This document shows positions 17,933 to 29,136 of a DNA stretch of 64,000 bases, piece by piece (positions within the stretch are counted from its first letter, which is position 1; every line of letters starts with the position of its first letter). Position numbers and translations under genes: made by a program. Under the pieces are notes generated by a model, which saw only the letters and a list, made by a program, of their open reading frames with translations, was not told the origin of the DNA and ran no database searches. This DNA comes from Devosia sp. (GTDB lineage Bacteria > Pseudomonadota > Alphaproteobacteria > Rhizobiales > Devosiaceae): positions 62,001 through 126,000 of the forward strand of contig NZ_JANQAH010000008.1 of NCBI RefSeq assembly GCF_024707125.1, in the 5' to 3' direction.

Positions 17933-18850
17933 CTAGATGCTGCCTGAGAAGGTATCGCAGTCGTTCGGGTTACCCGACTCATATCCCCGCTCGAACCAGG
18001 TCTGGCGCTGCGCCGAAGTGCCATGATTGAACGTCTTGGGCACCGCATAGCCCTGCATGCGCTTTTGCAGCGTATCGTCGCCGATCTGCTCTGCCGCGTT
18101 CAACGCCTCTTCGATATCGCCGGAATCGAGCAGGTTCTGCTGCCCCGCATAATTGGCCCAAACGCCCGCATAGCAATCCGCCTGCAATTCCACCCGCACG
18201 GAATAGGCATTGGCCTGTTCCTGACTCATGCTCTGGCGGCGGCGGTTGAACTCCGGCAGCACGCCGGTGAGGTTCTGCACATGGTGCCCCACCTCATGCG
18301 CCAGCACATAGGCCTGAGCAAAATCACCCGGTGCACCGAACTTGCGATGCAGTTCGTCATAAAAACTCAGGTCGATATAGACCTTTGAATCGACCGGGCA
18401 ATAGAACGGCCCGGTGCGCGCATCAGCGACGCCGCAGCCCGAATTCGTCTGGCCGCTGAACAACACGACTGGCGGTTCAGGATAGTCCTCACCCGCAGTC
18501 GCAAAAACCTCCGTCCAGAGATCCTCGGTCTCCTTGACCACCACGCCGACGAAATCAACGAGTTCGTCCTGACCTTCGGTCGGCAATTGCCGCGAGGTCG
18601 CGCTCGAAGTCGTGGTGCCTGCGTCTTCGGTGAGCGAGTCGATCGGGTTCTGCCCCGTCACCATCCAGATGATGCCCAGCACCACGATAATGCCGATGAC
18701 ACCGCCGATGCCGCCCCGCGACCCGCCACCCATTGGAATGCGAATGCCGCCGCTCCGTCCGAGCGAAGGCCCGCCTATGCCTCCGAGACCCCCCGTCTCT
18801 CCGCGGCGATCCTCGATATTGCTACTGCGTTCCCGACCACGCCACTTCAT
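17933..18850 (-). CDS. YpfJ-family neutral zinc metallopeptidase
   Basis: A 305-residue protein with a glycine-rich N-terminal cytoplasmic tail, one membrane segment (GGVIGIIVVLGIIWMV) and an extracytoplasmic peptidase domain with zinc motif HEVGHH in YVLAHEVGHHVQNLTG, followed by QADCYAGVWA holding the probable third ligand region. Two Cys pairs are likely in SGCGVADARTGPFYC. Family members are membrane-anchored peptidases of unknown substrate. Stand-alone gene upstream of a divergent cpdB. Confidence 0.9.
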   Translation of the reverse strand: MKWRGRERSSNIEDRRGETGGLGGIGGPSLGRSGGIRIPMGGGSRGGIGGVIGIIVVLGIIWMVTGQNPIDSLTEDAGTTTSSATSRQLPTEGQDELVDFVGVVVKETEDLWTEVFATAGEDYPEPPVVLFSGQTNSGCGVADARTGPFYCPVDSKVYIDLSFYDELHRKFGAPGDFAQAYVLAHEVGHHVQNLTGVLPEFNRRRQSMSQEQANAYSVRVELQADCYAGVWANYAGQQNLLDSGDIEEALNAAEQIGDDTLQKRMQGYAVPKTFNHGTSAQRQTWFERGYESGNPNDCDTFSGSI

Positions 18851-19127
18851 GACGGCACTCCTGCTTCACGTCTTTGGTAGCAACAAGCCGCAACAATTGG
18901 AACGGGTTGCACGAAGCTCGAAAAAGGCGACTGTCATCGAACTGTCATAAATTGACCACTCGGTAAAAACTTCATAGCGTCTCCCCGCCGCCGTCATGCC
19001 ATCGTCACCGAACGCGGGCATGTCGAGGCCGCTTCCCGGGAGAGGAAGCGCCTGAGAAGCCGGACCAGCCGGCCAAGCGGGAATTTCGGCCCCAGGCTCA
19101 CATGGCATTTCACTTGGAGATCATCAG

Positions 19128-21107
<1,980 letters not shown>

Positions 21108-21124
21108 TCGACAGGGTAGCAATC

Positions 21125-21155
21125 AACGAGGGGAGCCGCTAAGGCTCCCCTTATT
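21125..21155 (+). terminator. Hairpin after cpdB
   Basis: AGGGGAGCC (21129-21137) pairs with GGCTCCCCT (21143-21151). The T run is short, so termination may be partial and allow read-through to the RNase gene. Confidence 0.6.
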
Positions 21156-21172
21156 CGTTCGGGGAGTCAGAA

Positions 21173-22159
21173 ATGCTACGGATCATCACCATCCTCGCCC
21201 TTCTGCTGCTCACCCTCCCCGCCCGTGCCGAAGTCCCCCTCACCGGCTACTTCACCGCCACCAAAACCTGCCCGGCGCTCCAATCCATCAGCCGCGAAAC
21301 CAATCCCGGCGATATCACCACCCGCCCTGGCACCGCCTACGACCTCGTCGCCGGCAACAAGGATCGCCCGACCCACCTCTGGATCGTAATCCCCGGCGCC
21401 GAACCCGACCGCCGCTGGGTTTCCGTCGATTGCGGCACCCGCTCCACCGATGCCGAAGGCCGCGTCGACGAACCGACACCTCCCGCGCCACCACCCACTT
21501 ATCGCGGCACTCAATACATACTCGCCGTAAACTGGCAGCCCGCCTTTTGCGAACTCAGCCCCCGCAAGACCGAGTGCCGCAACCAGCGCGCCACGAGCTT
21601 TGAAGCCACCAATTTCACGCTGCACGGCCTCTGGCCCCAACCGCGCAGCAACGAATACTGCAATGTCCCGCCCGGCGAACGCTACTCCAGCGAAGACGGC
21701 CGCTGGCGCGATCTCCCCATCCTCGACCTGCCCCTGGCCATCCGCCGCGACCTCGACGAAGTCATGCCCGGCAGCCAGTCCGGCCTCGACCGCCACGAAT
21801 GGACCAAGCACGGCACCTGCTACAGCACCGACGCGCGCCAATACTACGCCGACGCCCTCGACCTCATGCTGGCCCTCAACACCTCGGAGGTCGCCGAACT
21901 CTTCGCCAGCAACGTAGGCAAGCGCCTCACCCTCACCCAGATCCGCTCCGCCTTCGACAGCGCCTTCGGCCCCGGCGCCGGCGAACGTGTCCGCATGACC
22001 TGCGAACAGGACGGCAATCGCACCATCATCACGGAACTCACAATCGGCCTCACCGGCAAGATCGACGGTCCTGACTCCCTGCCAAGCCTCATCGCCGCCG
22101 CCAGCCCAACGGACGGCGGCTGCCGTTCCGGCCAGGTCGATGCCGTGGGGCTGCGCTGA
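21173..22159 (+). CDS. Secreted ribonuclease T2
   Basis: A 328-residue protein with a signal peptide cut near residue 19 (LPARA-E). Both T2 active-site blocks are intact: FTLHGLWPQ (H151) and HEWTKHGTC (H208, E209, H213). This family cleaves single-stranded RNA through 2',3'-cyclic phosphates, the substrate of the CpdB encoded just upstream. Residues about 25-105 are an extra domain before the T2 fold that is not part of the core family and could bind substrate or the wall. Several Cys pairs fit disulfides. RBS GGGAG precedes the ATG. Confidence 0.92.
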   Translation: MLRIITILALLLLTLPARAEVPLTGYFTATKTCPALQSISRETNPGDITTRPGTAYDLVAGNKDRPTHLWIVIPGAEPDRRWVSVDCGTRSTDAEGRVDEPTPPAPPPTYRGTQYILAVNWQPAFCELSPRKTECRNQRATSFEATNFTLHGLWPQPRSNEYCNVPPGERYSSEDGRWRDLPILDLPLAIRRDLDEVMPGSQSGLDRHEWTKHGTCYSTDARQYYADALDLMLALNTSEVAELFASNVGKRLTLTQIRSAFDSAFGPGAGERVRMTCEQDGNRTIITELTIGLTGKIDGPDSLPSLIAAASPTDGGCRSGQVDAVGLR

Positions 22160-22166
22160 GGCCGGT

Positions 22167-22673
22167 ATGCTGAGATTCGAGCCTTTGGACCAAACCAACG
22201 TTAGTGCCATCCTGAACTGCGATGGCGGCAACGGCTGGAAGAACGATCCCGCCGTATGGACAGCAATACTCCGCCAACACACAGCCGGAGAGCGCCTCGT
22301 CCTGATTGCCATGGAGGAGAACCAAGCGGCCGCCTATGGCAGCCTCCTATGGCAGTCGGGCTACCCTGCCTTTACTTCGCAACACATCCCGGAGCTGCAC
22401 GACCTGGTGACGGCCAAAGCCCATCGCCATCGCGGTATTGCCACCACACTCATTGCGCAACTCGAGGCACATGCCCGTGCCGCGGGCCACAGGCAAATCA
22501 GTCTCGGTGTCGGCCTCTACGCCGACTATGGGCCAGCCCAGCGTCTCTACAGCGCCAATGGTTACGTGCTGGACGGTCGCGGCGCGACCTATCGGAACGA
22601 ATACGTTACGCCCGGCGCGCCCATCCGCATGGATGATGACTTGATTCTATGGATGACCAAGACTCTGGCCTGA
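22167..22673 (+). CDS. GNAT-family N-acetyltransferase
   Basis: A 168-residue GNAT protein. The acetyl-CoA loop is HRHRGIATTLIAQLEAHARA, with beta-strand AYGSLLWQ before it and the YSANGYVLDGRG motif near the end. It transfers acetyl from acetyl-CoA to an amine; substrate unknown. It begins 7 bases after the RNase T2 stop and its stop directly abuts the convergent ohrR stop. It may be cotranscribed with the RNase gene by position only. Confidence 0.85.
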   Translation: MLRFEPLDQTNVSAILNCDGGNGWKNDPAVWTAILRQHTAGERLVLIAMEENQAAAYGSLLWQSGYPAFTSQHIPELHDLVTAKAHRHRGIATTLIAQLEAHARAAGHRQISLGVGLYADYGPAQRLYSANGYVLDGRGATYRNEYVTPGAPIRMDDDLILWMTKTLA

Positions 22674-23117
22674 TTAGCCGGCCGCCTCATCCAGCCGCTC
22701 CCGCAGCGCCACCAGTTCGCGCCGCATGGCTTCCGTCGCCTCAAAGGACTGCCCTGCCCCCTCGATAACGGCCAGCGGAATGGACAGCGCTTTATCTTTT
22801 AGCGCCCGCCCTTCCGTCGTCAGGCGAATGCGCACCTGGCGCTCGTCCTCTTCGTCTCGATGCCGGCCCACCAGACCTCGAGCCTCTAAACGCTTGATGA
22901 GAGGCGTAATTGTTCCCGAGTCGAGGAACAATCTCTCCCCCAGCGCCTTTACCGTGATGTCGTCCTTTTCCCAGAGCACGAGGAAAGCGAGATATTGCGG
23001 ATAGGTCAGATCCAGCGCGTCCAGCCGCGGCTTATAAAAGCGCGTGAAAGCGTGCCCCGCCGAGTAAACGGCAAAGCACAGCATCTGGTCGATCGTCGGC
23101 ATCCGCTTTTCGCTCAT
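22674..23117 (-). CDS. ohrR: OhrR, MarR-family organic peroxide sensor
   Basis: A 147-residue MarR-type repressor that senses organic hydroperoxides through its reactive N-terminal Cys (C14 in QMLCFAVYSAGHAF). The winged helix contains TVKALGERLFLDSGTITPLIKRLEARGLV and the wing RHRDEEDERQVRIRLT. The ATG at 23117 has AAAGGAG upstream. It is divergent from ohr across a palindromic operator, so it should repress both itself and ohr until oxidised. Confidence 0.95.
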   Translation of the reverse strand: MSEKRMPTIDQMLCFAVYSAGHAFTRFYKPRLDALDLTYPQYLAFLVLWEKDDITVKALGERLFLDSGTITPLIKRLEARGLVGRHRDEEDERQVRIRLTTEGRALKDKALSIPLAVIEGAGQSFEATEAMRRELVALRERLDEAAG

Positions 23118-23165
23118 CGCCACTCCTTTCAGCACACAAAATCTATCACACAAATTTCTATTGAA

Positions 23166-23180
23166 CACAATTGAATTGTG
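23166..23180. promoter_or_regulatory. OhrR operator between ohrR and ohr
   Basis: CACAATTGAATTGTG is a perfect 15-base palindrome in the ohrR-ohr intergenic region. It matches the known OhrR site type (ACAATTNAATTGT). A second weaker AT-rich half-site (CACAAATTT) lies at about 23149-23157. Confidence 0.88.
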
Positions 23181-23232
23181 CACTATTGAATGGCCGTCAC
23201 GAAATTTCATCCCTCCAAAGGAAATCGTCGCA

Positions 23233-23682
23233 ATGTCCATCAAAGCCGCAGTCTACACCGCCCATGCCCACACCACTGGCGGCCGCACCGGCACCAGCAA
23301 GACCAGTGACGGCCGTCTGGCCGTAACGCTGGATACGCCCAAGGCCATGGGTGGCAATGACGGCCCAGGCACCAATCCCGAGCAGCTCTTCGCCGTCGGC
23401 TATTCCGCTTGCTTCCTCGGCGCGCTGAAGGCCGTCGCCCGTGGTGAAAAGGTGAAGATCCCGGACGAAACCAGCGTCGATGCTGCAGTCTCCTTCGGCG
23501 AAAACGCCAAAGGCCCCGGCTTCGCCATCGCCGTCGAACTGCAGGTTGCGATCCCCGGCCTCGACCACGCCCAGGCCGAAGACCTGGTCCACAAGGCCCA
23601 TCAGATCTGCCCCTATTCCAACGCGACCCGCGGCAATGTCGACGTCACCCTGACCGTCGCCAGAGACCTGGCCGACGCCTGA
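23233..23682 (+). CDS. ohr: Organic hydroperoxide resistance protein Ohr
   Basis: Ohr reduces organic and fatty-acid hydroperoxides with lipoylated partners. The 149-residue protein has both catalytic Cys (C60 in VGYSACFLGAL and C126 in HQICPYSNATRGN) and the Arg-containing GRTGTSKTSDG segment. The ATG at 23233 is chosen over an upstream TTG because the longer form would begin at the operator. A strong terminator follows. Confidence 0.96.
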   Translation: MSIKAAVYTAHAHTTGGRTGTSKTSDGRLAVTLDTPKAMGGNDGPGTNPEQLFAVGYSACFLGALKAVARGEKVKIPDETSVDAAVSFGENAKGPGFAIAVELQVAIPGLDHAQAEDLVHKAHQICPYSNATRGNVDVTLTVARDLADA

Positions 23683-23688
23683 AACAAG

Positions 23689-23716
23689 AAGGGCGCCCCT
23701 TGAGGCGCCCTTTTCT
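23689..23716 (+). terminator. Intrinsic terminator after ohr
   Basis: GGGCGCC (23691-23697) pairs with GGCGCCC (23704-23710), followed by TTTTCT; the A-rich flank could also serve the convergent MFS gene. Confidence 0.85.
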
Positions 23717-24936
23717 CATTCTGCCGGCACCGCGTCCGGGGTCCAGCGATTGTCTCGCCGCTCGAGCCAGACGGACACCAGGAACAGCGCCAGCCCGACA
23801 ACGGCCATCACGGCGCCAACCGGCCCCGTCGAGGCCCAGCCCAGACCCGCCGCAATCGCCATGCCGCCAAACAGCGCACCCAGCGCATTGGCGATATTGA
23901 ATGCCGCATGGTTGAGCGTCGCCGCCAGCGTCTGCCCGTCGGCCGCCACGTCCATCAACCGCGTCTGCAACGCCGTTCCGATGGCGACCGTAAAGCCAAC
24001 ACCCAAGACACTCAGCGCTGCCGTCGGCCAGGTCAGCGCCAGCCACGGCACCGCAGCAAGGCTGACGATATTGAACGCCAGCATGCCGCCAATGGTCTTC
24101 ATCAGCGCCCGATCGGCCATATAGGCGCCGAGCACATTGCCCAGCGTCATGCCCACGCCGAACAGCGCCAGCACCACCGGCACCCAGATCGTCGGAATCC
24201 CGGTCACTTCGGTAAGAAGCGGCACAATATAGGTGAAAACCGAGAACATGCCGCCGCAACCGGTCGCCGCAATGCCCAGCGTCAGCCAAACCTGCGGCCG
24301 CTTCAGCGCCCCCAGCTCACGCAGCGGGCTCGCGCCCTCCGCCACCTGAATGGCCGGCACGAAGCGCATGACCATCAGCACGGCGAGCGCACCAATGCCG
24401 CCCACGGCAAAGAATGTCGGCCTCCAGCCGAGCCCCTGCCCCAGCCACGTCGCCAGCGGCATGCCGATCAGCGTCGCCAGCGTCAGCCCCAGCATCACCC
24501 TGCCCACGGCCCGGGCGCGATAGCCAACATCCACCATCGAGGCAGCAATCAGCGCCGCGATCCCAAAGTAGGCGCCATGCGGCAGCCCAGAGACAAAGCG
24601 CAGCAGCACCAGCGACCAATAGTCTGGCGCCAAGGCACTCCCAACATTGCCCAAGGCAAACAGTGCCATCAACGCCAGCAGCAGCGGTTTGCGCGGTACG
24701 CGCGCGAACAGCACCGCAATCAGCGGCGCACCCACGACCACACCAAAGGCATAGGCGGAAATAACATGCCCGGCCTCAGGCTCGGTTACGCCGAGATCAC
24801 CCGCCAGATTGGGCAAGAGGCCCATAATGGCAAACTCACCCGTTCCGATGCCGAAGGAGCCGATAGCCATGGCGAAGATCGCCAGTTTCGTTGCAAGGCC
24901 GGTGAGGCCCTGAATGGGTGCAACGCCGTTCGTCAT
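23716..24936 (-). CDS. MFS transporter, DHA1 efflux type
   Basis: A 406-residue, 12-helix transporter of the same group as the one at 11 kb. MAIGSFGIGTGEFAIMGLL in helix 1, motif A-like RVPRKPLLLALM, SGLPHGAYFGIAALIA in helix 4-5 and LNHAAFNIANALGALFGG in the C-terminal half are characteristic. It probably exports drugs or sugars by proton antiport. It lies between ohr and an ABC exporter but is transcribed away from both. Confidence 0.88.
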   Translation of the reverse strand: MTNGVAPIQGLTGLATKLAIFAMAIGSFGIGTGEFAIMGLLPNLAGDLGVTEPEAGHVISAYAFGVVVGAPLIAVLFARVPRKPLLLALMALFALGNVGSALAPDYWSLVLLRFVSGLPHGAYFGIAALIAASMVDVGYRARAVGRVMLGLTLATLIGMPLATWLGQGLGWRPTFFAVGGIGALAVLMVMRFVPAIQVAEGASPLRELGALKRPQVWLTLGIAATGCGGMFSVFTYIVPLLTEVTGIPTIWVPVVLALFGVGMTLGNVLGAYMADRALMKTIGGMLAFNIVSLAAVPWLALTWPTAALSVLGVGFTVAIGTALQTRLMDVAADGQTLAATLNHAAFNIANALGALFGGMAIAAGLGWASTGPVGAVMAVVGLALFLVSVWLERRDNRWTPDAVPAE

Positions 24937-25164
24937 GGCAAAGCTCCAAGAGTATATGGGCCTGATGCAAAAGCAGCAGGCCGACCAAAATCACTTATTT
25001 TTCAAAGGCCGGGAGGGAGGGCCCATCGACAAGCTAGCCGTACCCTCGGGTTCGCGACAACCTGCAATTCTTGCAACCCTGCCCCACGCGAAATCTTGAG
25101 GATTTCGATTCACTCGCCAGCAAGGCGCGCAACCTAGAGTGCGCCTGACCCGCTCGGAGCCTCC

Positions 25165-25908
25165 ATGCCCGTCCCCGCCCTTGCCATCACGAATCTCGCC
25201 AAGAGCTTCGATCGCCCCGTGGTCCACGGGCTCGATCTCACCGTCGCCGCCGGCGAGTTCTACGCCCTCCTCGGCCCCAATGGCGCGGGCAAGACCACGA
25301 TCCTCCGCATGGTCGCGGGCCTCCTCGCCCCCGATGCCGGCACTATCGAGATTTTTGGCACCGATGTCCGCAAAGACCCGGTCGCCGCCAAGCGCCTCCT
25401 CGCCTGGGTTTCAGACGAACCCATGGTCTACGACCGCCTGACCCCGCTAGAATATCTCGATTTCGTCGCCGGCCTCTGGCAGGTCGATCCCATCCAGGCC
25501 CGCGACACGGCCAACGACCTGCTGGACCTCCTGGGCCTGAAACCCCACGCCAACGAACTCTGCGGTGGTTTCTCCAAAGGCATGCTGCAAAAGGTCGCCC
25601 TTGCCGGCGCCCTGATCCACGATCCCCGCCTCATCATCCTCGATGAACCCCTCACCGGCCTCGACGCCGGCTCCGCCCGCCAGGTGAAAGACGTCCTCCT
25701 CGAAAAGGTGCGCCAGGGCGTCACCATCATCATGACCACCCACATTCTCGAAGTGGCGGAACGTATGGCCCAGCGCATCGGCGTCATCGCCGGCGGACGC
25801 CTGGTCGCCGAAGGCACCCTCACCGAACTGCGCGCCCGCACCGGCCGCGAATCGACCCTTGAGGAAATCTTCCTCGAACTCGTCGAACCCGGCCCCGCCG
25901 CCACATGA
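25165..25908 (+). CDS. ABC transporter ATP-binding protein
   Basis: A 247-residue ATPase with Walker A GPNGAGKTT (residues about 37-45), Q-loop region, signature GGFSKGMLQK in place of LSGGQ, Walker B LIILDEPLTGLD and the switch His in TTHIL. It powers the membrane protein encoded next. The stop overlaps the permease start (ATGA), so the two are translationally coupled. Likely an ABC-2 type exporter; substrate unknown. Confidence 0.93.
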   Translation: MPVPALAITNLAKSFDRPVVHGLDLTVAAGEFYALLGPNGAGKTTILRMVAGLLAPDAGTIEIFGTDVRKDPVAAKRLLAWVSDEPMVYDRLTPLEYLDFVAGLWQVDPIQARDTANDLLDLLGLKPHANELCGGFSKGMLQKVALAGALIHDPRLIILDEPLTGLDAGSARQVKDVLLEKVRQGVTIIMTTHILEVAERMAQRIGVIAGGRLVAEGTLTELRARTGRESTLEEIFLELVEPGPAAT

Positions 25909-27437
25909 TGGCCGCTCCGGGCTCACTCCTCTGGTTCGCACGCCACGAATTGCGCCTCGCCTGGCGCGATTGGCTTGCCATGATGACGGGCGGCCAGCGT
26001 GTCCGGCTCTTCGGCTTTCTTTTCGGCGGCCTCGCCGTCTATGCGCTTCTTCACCTCATCGCGGCGGTCATCATCGCCCCCGCGGCCGCCAACGGCATAG
26101 CGCCCGACAAACCTACCCTCGCCATGGTGACGGGCATTGGCCTCCTGTTCTTTTCCGTCATGCTCTCGCAGGCTTTGGAAGCGATCACCCGCGTCTACTA
26201 CACGCGCTCCGATCTCGACCTGATCCTCTCGTCCCCCGCCTCGACCCGCACCCTTTTCGCCGTCCGCACCGGCGCCGTCGCCCTCTCGACAGCCCTCCTC
26301 AGCGCCCTCCTCGCCAGCCCCATCATCAACATGCTCGCGCTCTTTGCTGGTCCCCACTGGCTCTGGGCCTATCTCGTGCTCCCCGCCTTTTCCGCACTGG
26401 CCGTCGCCATCGCCATGGCCCTCACCATGGGGCTTTTCCGCCTCGTCGGCCCCAAGCGCACACGCCTCATCGCCCAGATCCTTGCCGCCATTGTCGGCGC
26501 CGGTTTCGTCATCGGCATCCAGGCGGTAGCGATCTTGTCCTTCGACACTTATTCGCGCTTCGCCCTCTTCAGCTCGCCCGATCTGATCGCCACCCTCCCC
26601 GCCGCCGATCACTGGCTCTGGCTCCCCGCCCGCGCCGTCATGGGAGACGCCATCTCGGCCGTTCCCGTCATCGCAACCTTCCTCGGCGCCCTCGCCCTCG
26701 CCATGCTGTTCTTTTCCCCCAGCTATGGCCGCCTCGCGGTCGCAGCCGCAAGCGTCGGCCAATCGAACCGCCATCGCGCCAAAACCGGAACCCACTTCAC
26801 CGGACGCAGCCAGGCTCAGGCACTGCGGCACAAGGAATGGCGCCTGCTGCAACGCGACCCGTGGCTCCTGTCGCAAACGCTGATGCAGATGCTCTATCTG
26901 CTGCCGCCGGCCCTGCTGCTCTGGGTCAACTACGGCGAAGGCGCTGGAGCCTTCATCGTCATCGTGCCGGTGCTCGTCATGGCGGCAGGCCAACTGGCCG
27001 GCGGCCTCGCCTGGCTGGCTCTTTCAGGCGAAGATGCCTACGACCTCGTCGCCACAGCCCCCATTCCTGCTGCCAGCATCCTCCGCGCCAAGGTCGAAGC
27101 CGTTCTCGTCGTCGTCGCAGCGGTTCTCGCCCCGCTCCTCGCGCTGCTGGCGCTCAATAGCTGGGCCATGGCTGTTGCCACCGGCATTTGTGCCATTCTA
27201 TCTGCCGCCTCGGCCACAGCCATTCAGGTCTGGTTCCGCATTCCCATGCGCCGCGCCATGTTCCGCCGCCGCCAGGTCGCCTCCCGCGCCGCCACCATTT
27301 CCGAGGCCTTCGCCTCCATCACCTGGGCCGGCACCGGCGCTCTTCTTTCTGTTGGCTCCTGGGTCGCGGGCCTGACTGCCATCATCGCTTTGGTCGTGCT
27401 AGGGATCGCCCGTTCCCTCTCGCCGCACCGAAGCTGA
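25905..27437 (+). CDS. ABC-2 type transporter permease
   Basis: A 510-residue protein with about ten to twelve predicted helices in two blocks separated by a cytoplasmic loop (GQSNRHRAKTGTHFTGRSQA, residues about 285-305). The order ATPase-permease and the long two-block architecture fit ABC-2 exporters with no binding protein. HKEWRLLQRDPWLLSQTLMQ at the loop exit is typical of the family's permeases. No substrate clue. GNAT gene follows after 3 bases. Confidence 0.85.
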   Translation: MMAAPGSLLWFARHELRLAWRDWLAMMTGGQRVRLFGFLFGGLAVYALLHLIAAVIIAPAAANGIAPDKPTLAMVTGIGLLFFSVMLSQALEAITRVYYTRSDLDLILSSPASTRTLFAVRTGAVALSTALLSALLASPIINMLALFAGPHWLWAYLVLPAFSALAVAIAMALTMGLFRLVGPKRTRLIAQILAAIVGAGFVIGIQAVAILSFDTYSRFALFSSPDLIATLPAADHWLWLPARAVMGDAISAVPVIATFLGALALAMLFFSPSYGRLAVAAASVGQSNRHRAKTGTHFTGRSQAQALRHKEWRLLQRDPWLLSQTLMQMLYLLPPALLLWVNYGEGAGAFIVIVPVLVMAAGQLAGGLAWLALSGEDAYDLVATAPIPAASILRAKVEAVLVVVAAVLAPLLALLALNSWAMAVATGICAILSAASATAIQVWFRIPMRRAMFRRRQVASRAATISEAFASITWAGTGALLSVGSWVAGLTAIIALVVLGIARSLSPHRS

Positions 27438-27440
27438 CAC

Positions 27441-27908
27441 ATGTCTGATCTCATCTACCGCGACGCCCGCCCCGAAGACATTCCCACCATTCTTACGCTC
27501 TGCCACGCTGGCGACGCCCGTGGTGCCGACACGCCGCCCCTCGATATCGCCAGCCTCACCGATCCGCGCTATCGCGCCGCCTTTGACGAAATTTCGGCCG
27601 ATCCCAATCACCGGCTCATCGTCGTCGAACGGCACAACGAGATCGTCGGAACCCTCCAGATCAGCTTCCTGCCCGGCCTGCCACGCTTCGGCATGCGCCG
27701 CAGCATCCTCGAAAACGTCCACATCCGCGCCGATCAGCGCGGCAACGGCCTTGGGTCGCAAATGGTGGAATGGGCGGTCGAGCGCTGCCGCGAAGCCGGC
27801 TGCGGCATCGTCCAGTTGACATCAAACAAGGTCCGCCTCGACGCCCACCGCTTCTACCGCAAGCTCGGTTTCGAACAGACCCATGAAGGTTTCAAGCTGC
27901 TGCTCTAG
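27441..27908 (+). CDS. GNAT-family N-acetyltransferase
   Basis: A 155-residue GNAT protein with the strand-helix NEIVGTLQISFLPGL, the conserved ENVHIRADQRGNGLGSQM acetyl-CoA loop and FYRKLGFEQTHEGFKL near the end. Close relatives act on free amino acids or small amines, but the substrate is not clear. It starts 3 bases after the ABC permease, so it is probably the third gene of that operon. Its stop overlaps that of the convergent small gene. Confidence 0.9.
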   Translation: MSDLIYRDARPEDIPTILTLCHAGDARGADTPPLDIASLTDPRYRAAFDEISADPNHRLIVVERHNEIVGTLQISFLPGLPRFGMRRSILENVHIRADQRGNGLGSQMVEWAVERCREAGCGIVQLTSNKVRLDAHRFYRKLGFEQTHEGFKLLL

Positions 27909-28078
27909 AACAGGACCACCAGCCCCATAAACGCCAGCAGCAGCATGATGCCGATCCCGATCAGCATCACGACAAAGACGATCTTGGCGAGCCCCGCCGC
28001 ACCCGCGGCGACACCGGTAAAGCCCATGGCGCCGGCCACGAGGGCAATGACGATGAGAATGAGCAATAGCTGGAACAT
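27905..28078 (-). CDS. DUF1328 small membrane protein (YtjA type)
   Basis: A 57-residue protein with two hydrophobic helices separated by a glycine/alanine turn (MGFTGVAAGAAGLAK), the DUF1328 pattern. It is membrane-bound and of unknown function; homologues are often stress-induced. The start at MFQLLLI (28078) is preferred to a longer form 13 codons upstream, since it gives the family's standard length. Confidence 0.85.
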   Translation of the reverse strand: MFQLLLILIVIALVAGAMGFTGVAAGAAGLAKIVFVVMLIGIGIMLLLAFMGLVVLF

Positions 28079-28143
28079 GACGCTTCTCGCAAAATTACGA
28101 TGCGAGAAGAACGCCACGCCCCATGCAGAGTTCCGGGCAGAAC

Positions 28144-29064
28144 TTAGGGCTTGAGCCCCGCCGGCACCGGCGGCGCGGTCCGCAGCACGGTGATCTTCAC
28201 GCGCTCATTGGCCGCCATATAGGGGTCGTTCGGAAAGAACGGTTCATCCGAAGCTCGCCCCGCCACCGACTTGATGCGATCGTCGGTCACCCCGAATTCG
28301 CCCAGCGTCGAGCGCACCACATTGGCGCGATCCGCGGAAAGCTCCCAGGCGCCATAGCGCGGGTTTTCATAGCGCCCGCCAGCTGCCGTGTGGCCCGAAA
28401 TAGTCATCTGCGAATTGAGCTGCTGCAAGAACGGCGCCATGGCAGCAATGGCGGCACGGGTCGGCTCGAGCGGATATTTCGAGCCCTCGGGGAACATGCG
28501 CTTGCCCTGCTGGTCGACGATCTGGATATCGAGACCCTCTTCGGTTTCCTCGACGATCAGATTGTCCATGAAGGGCGTCAGCTCCGGCATCGACTGCCAG
28601 GCCTGGCGAATACTCGCCGCAGCCGAGTGAAATTCCTGCGCATCGACCGCCTTGAGGTTGAACTCGGAATCGCTCGAGGCTTCCTGCTCGCTGCCATTGT
28701 CGCGAGCATCGCCGCCAACGGAAAGATCGGCTTCGCCGGTCACCGCTTCTGCCGCGGCCGCCGGCTCCTGTGCCGTAATGTCAGCCGCAGAGCCCGACAT
28801 GCTCGAACCAGCATTGTCCATGGCCTGTCCGCCCATGACACCGCCCGCGCCACTATCCGACAAGCTCACCGAAGGCGGCGAGAAATAGTCGGCGAGCCCC
28901 TGCTTCTGCTCGGCCGTCGTCATGTTGATCAGCCACATCAGGAGGAAGAAGGCCATCATGGCCGTCACGAAGTCGGCGTAAGCGATCTTCCACGCGCCGC
29001 CGTGGTGGGCGTGCCCACCCTTCTTGACCTTCTTGATGATGATCGGCTGTTCGAAATTCGCCAT
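28144..29064 (-). CDS. motB: Flagellar motor stator protein MotB
   Basis: MotB anchors the stator to peptidoglycan and carries protons with MotA. The 306-residue protein has a single N-terminal helix with the essential Asp (D31 in YADFVTAMMAFFLLMW) and a C-terminal OmpA-like domain (MTISGHTAAGGRYENPRYG ... LSADRANVVRS). An acidic linker of about 90 residues lies between them, as in other rhizobial MotB proteins. The ATG at 29064 has AGGGGG upstream. motA precedes it by 72 bases with a hairpin in the gap. Confidence 0.95.
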   Translation of the reverse strand: MANFEQPIIIKKVKKGGHAHHGGAWKIAYADFVTAMMAFFLLMWLINMTTAEQKQGLADYFSPPSVSLSDSGAGGVMGGQAMDNAGSSMSGSAADITAQEPAAAAEAVTGEADLSVGGDARDNGSEQEASSDSEFNLKAVDAQEFHSAAASIRQAWQSMPELTPFMDNLIVEETEEGLDIQIVDQQGKRMFPEGSKYPLEPTRAAIAAMAPFLQQLNSQMTISGHTAAGGRYENPRYGAWELSADRANVVRSTLGEFGVTDDRIKSVAGRASDEPFFPNDPYMAANERVKITVLRTAPPVPAGLKP

Positions 29065-29086
29065 GACGTGCCCCCTGGCAGCGTTT

Positions 29087-29120
29087 GGGCCGCGCAATCC
29101 GTGGGGAGATCGCGCGGCCC
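29087..29120. other. Perfect inverted repeat in the motA-motB gap
   Basis: GGGCCGCGC (29087-29095) pairs with GCGCGGCCC (29112-29120) with a 16-base loop. No T run follows, so it is more likely to stabilise mRNA ends or slow polymerase than to terminate. Confidence 0.7.
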
Positions 29121-29136
29121 GCTAGAAGTAGAAAAC

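Noticed and set aside
23908..25137. 409-codon + strand frame across the MFS gene
   Set aside because: Gln/Arg/His-rich antisense of a membrane protein; no RBS.
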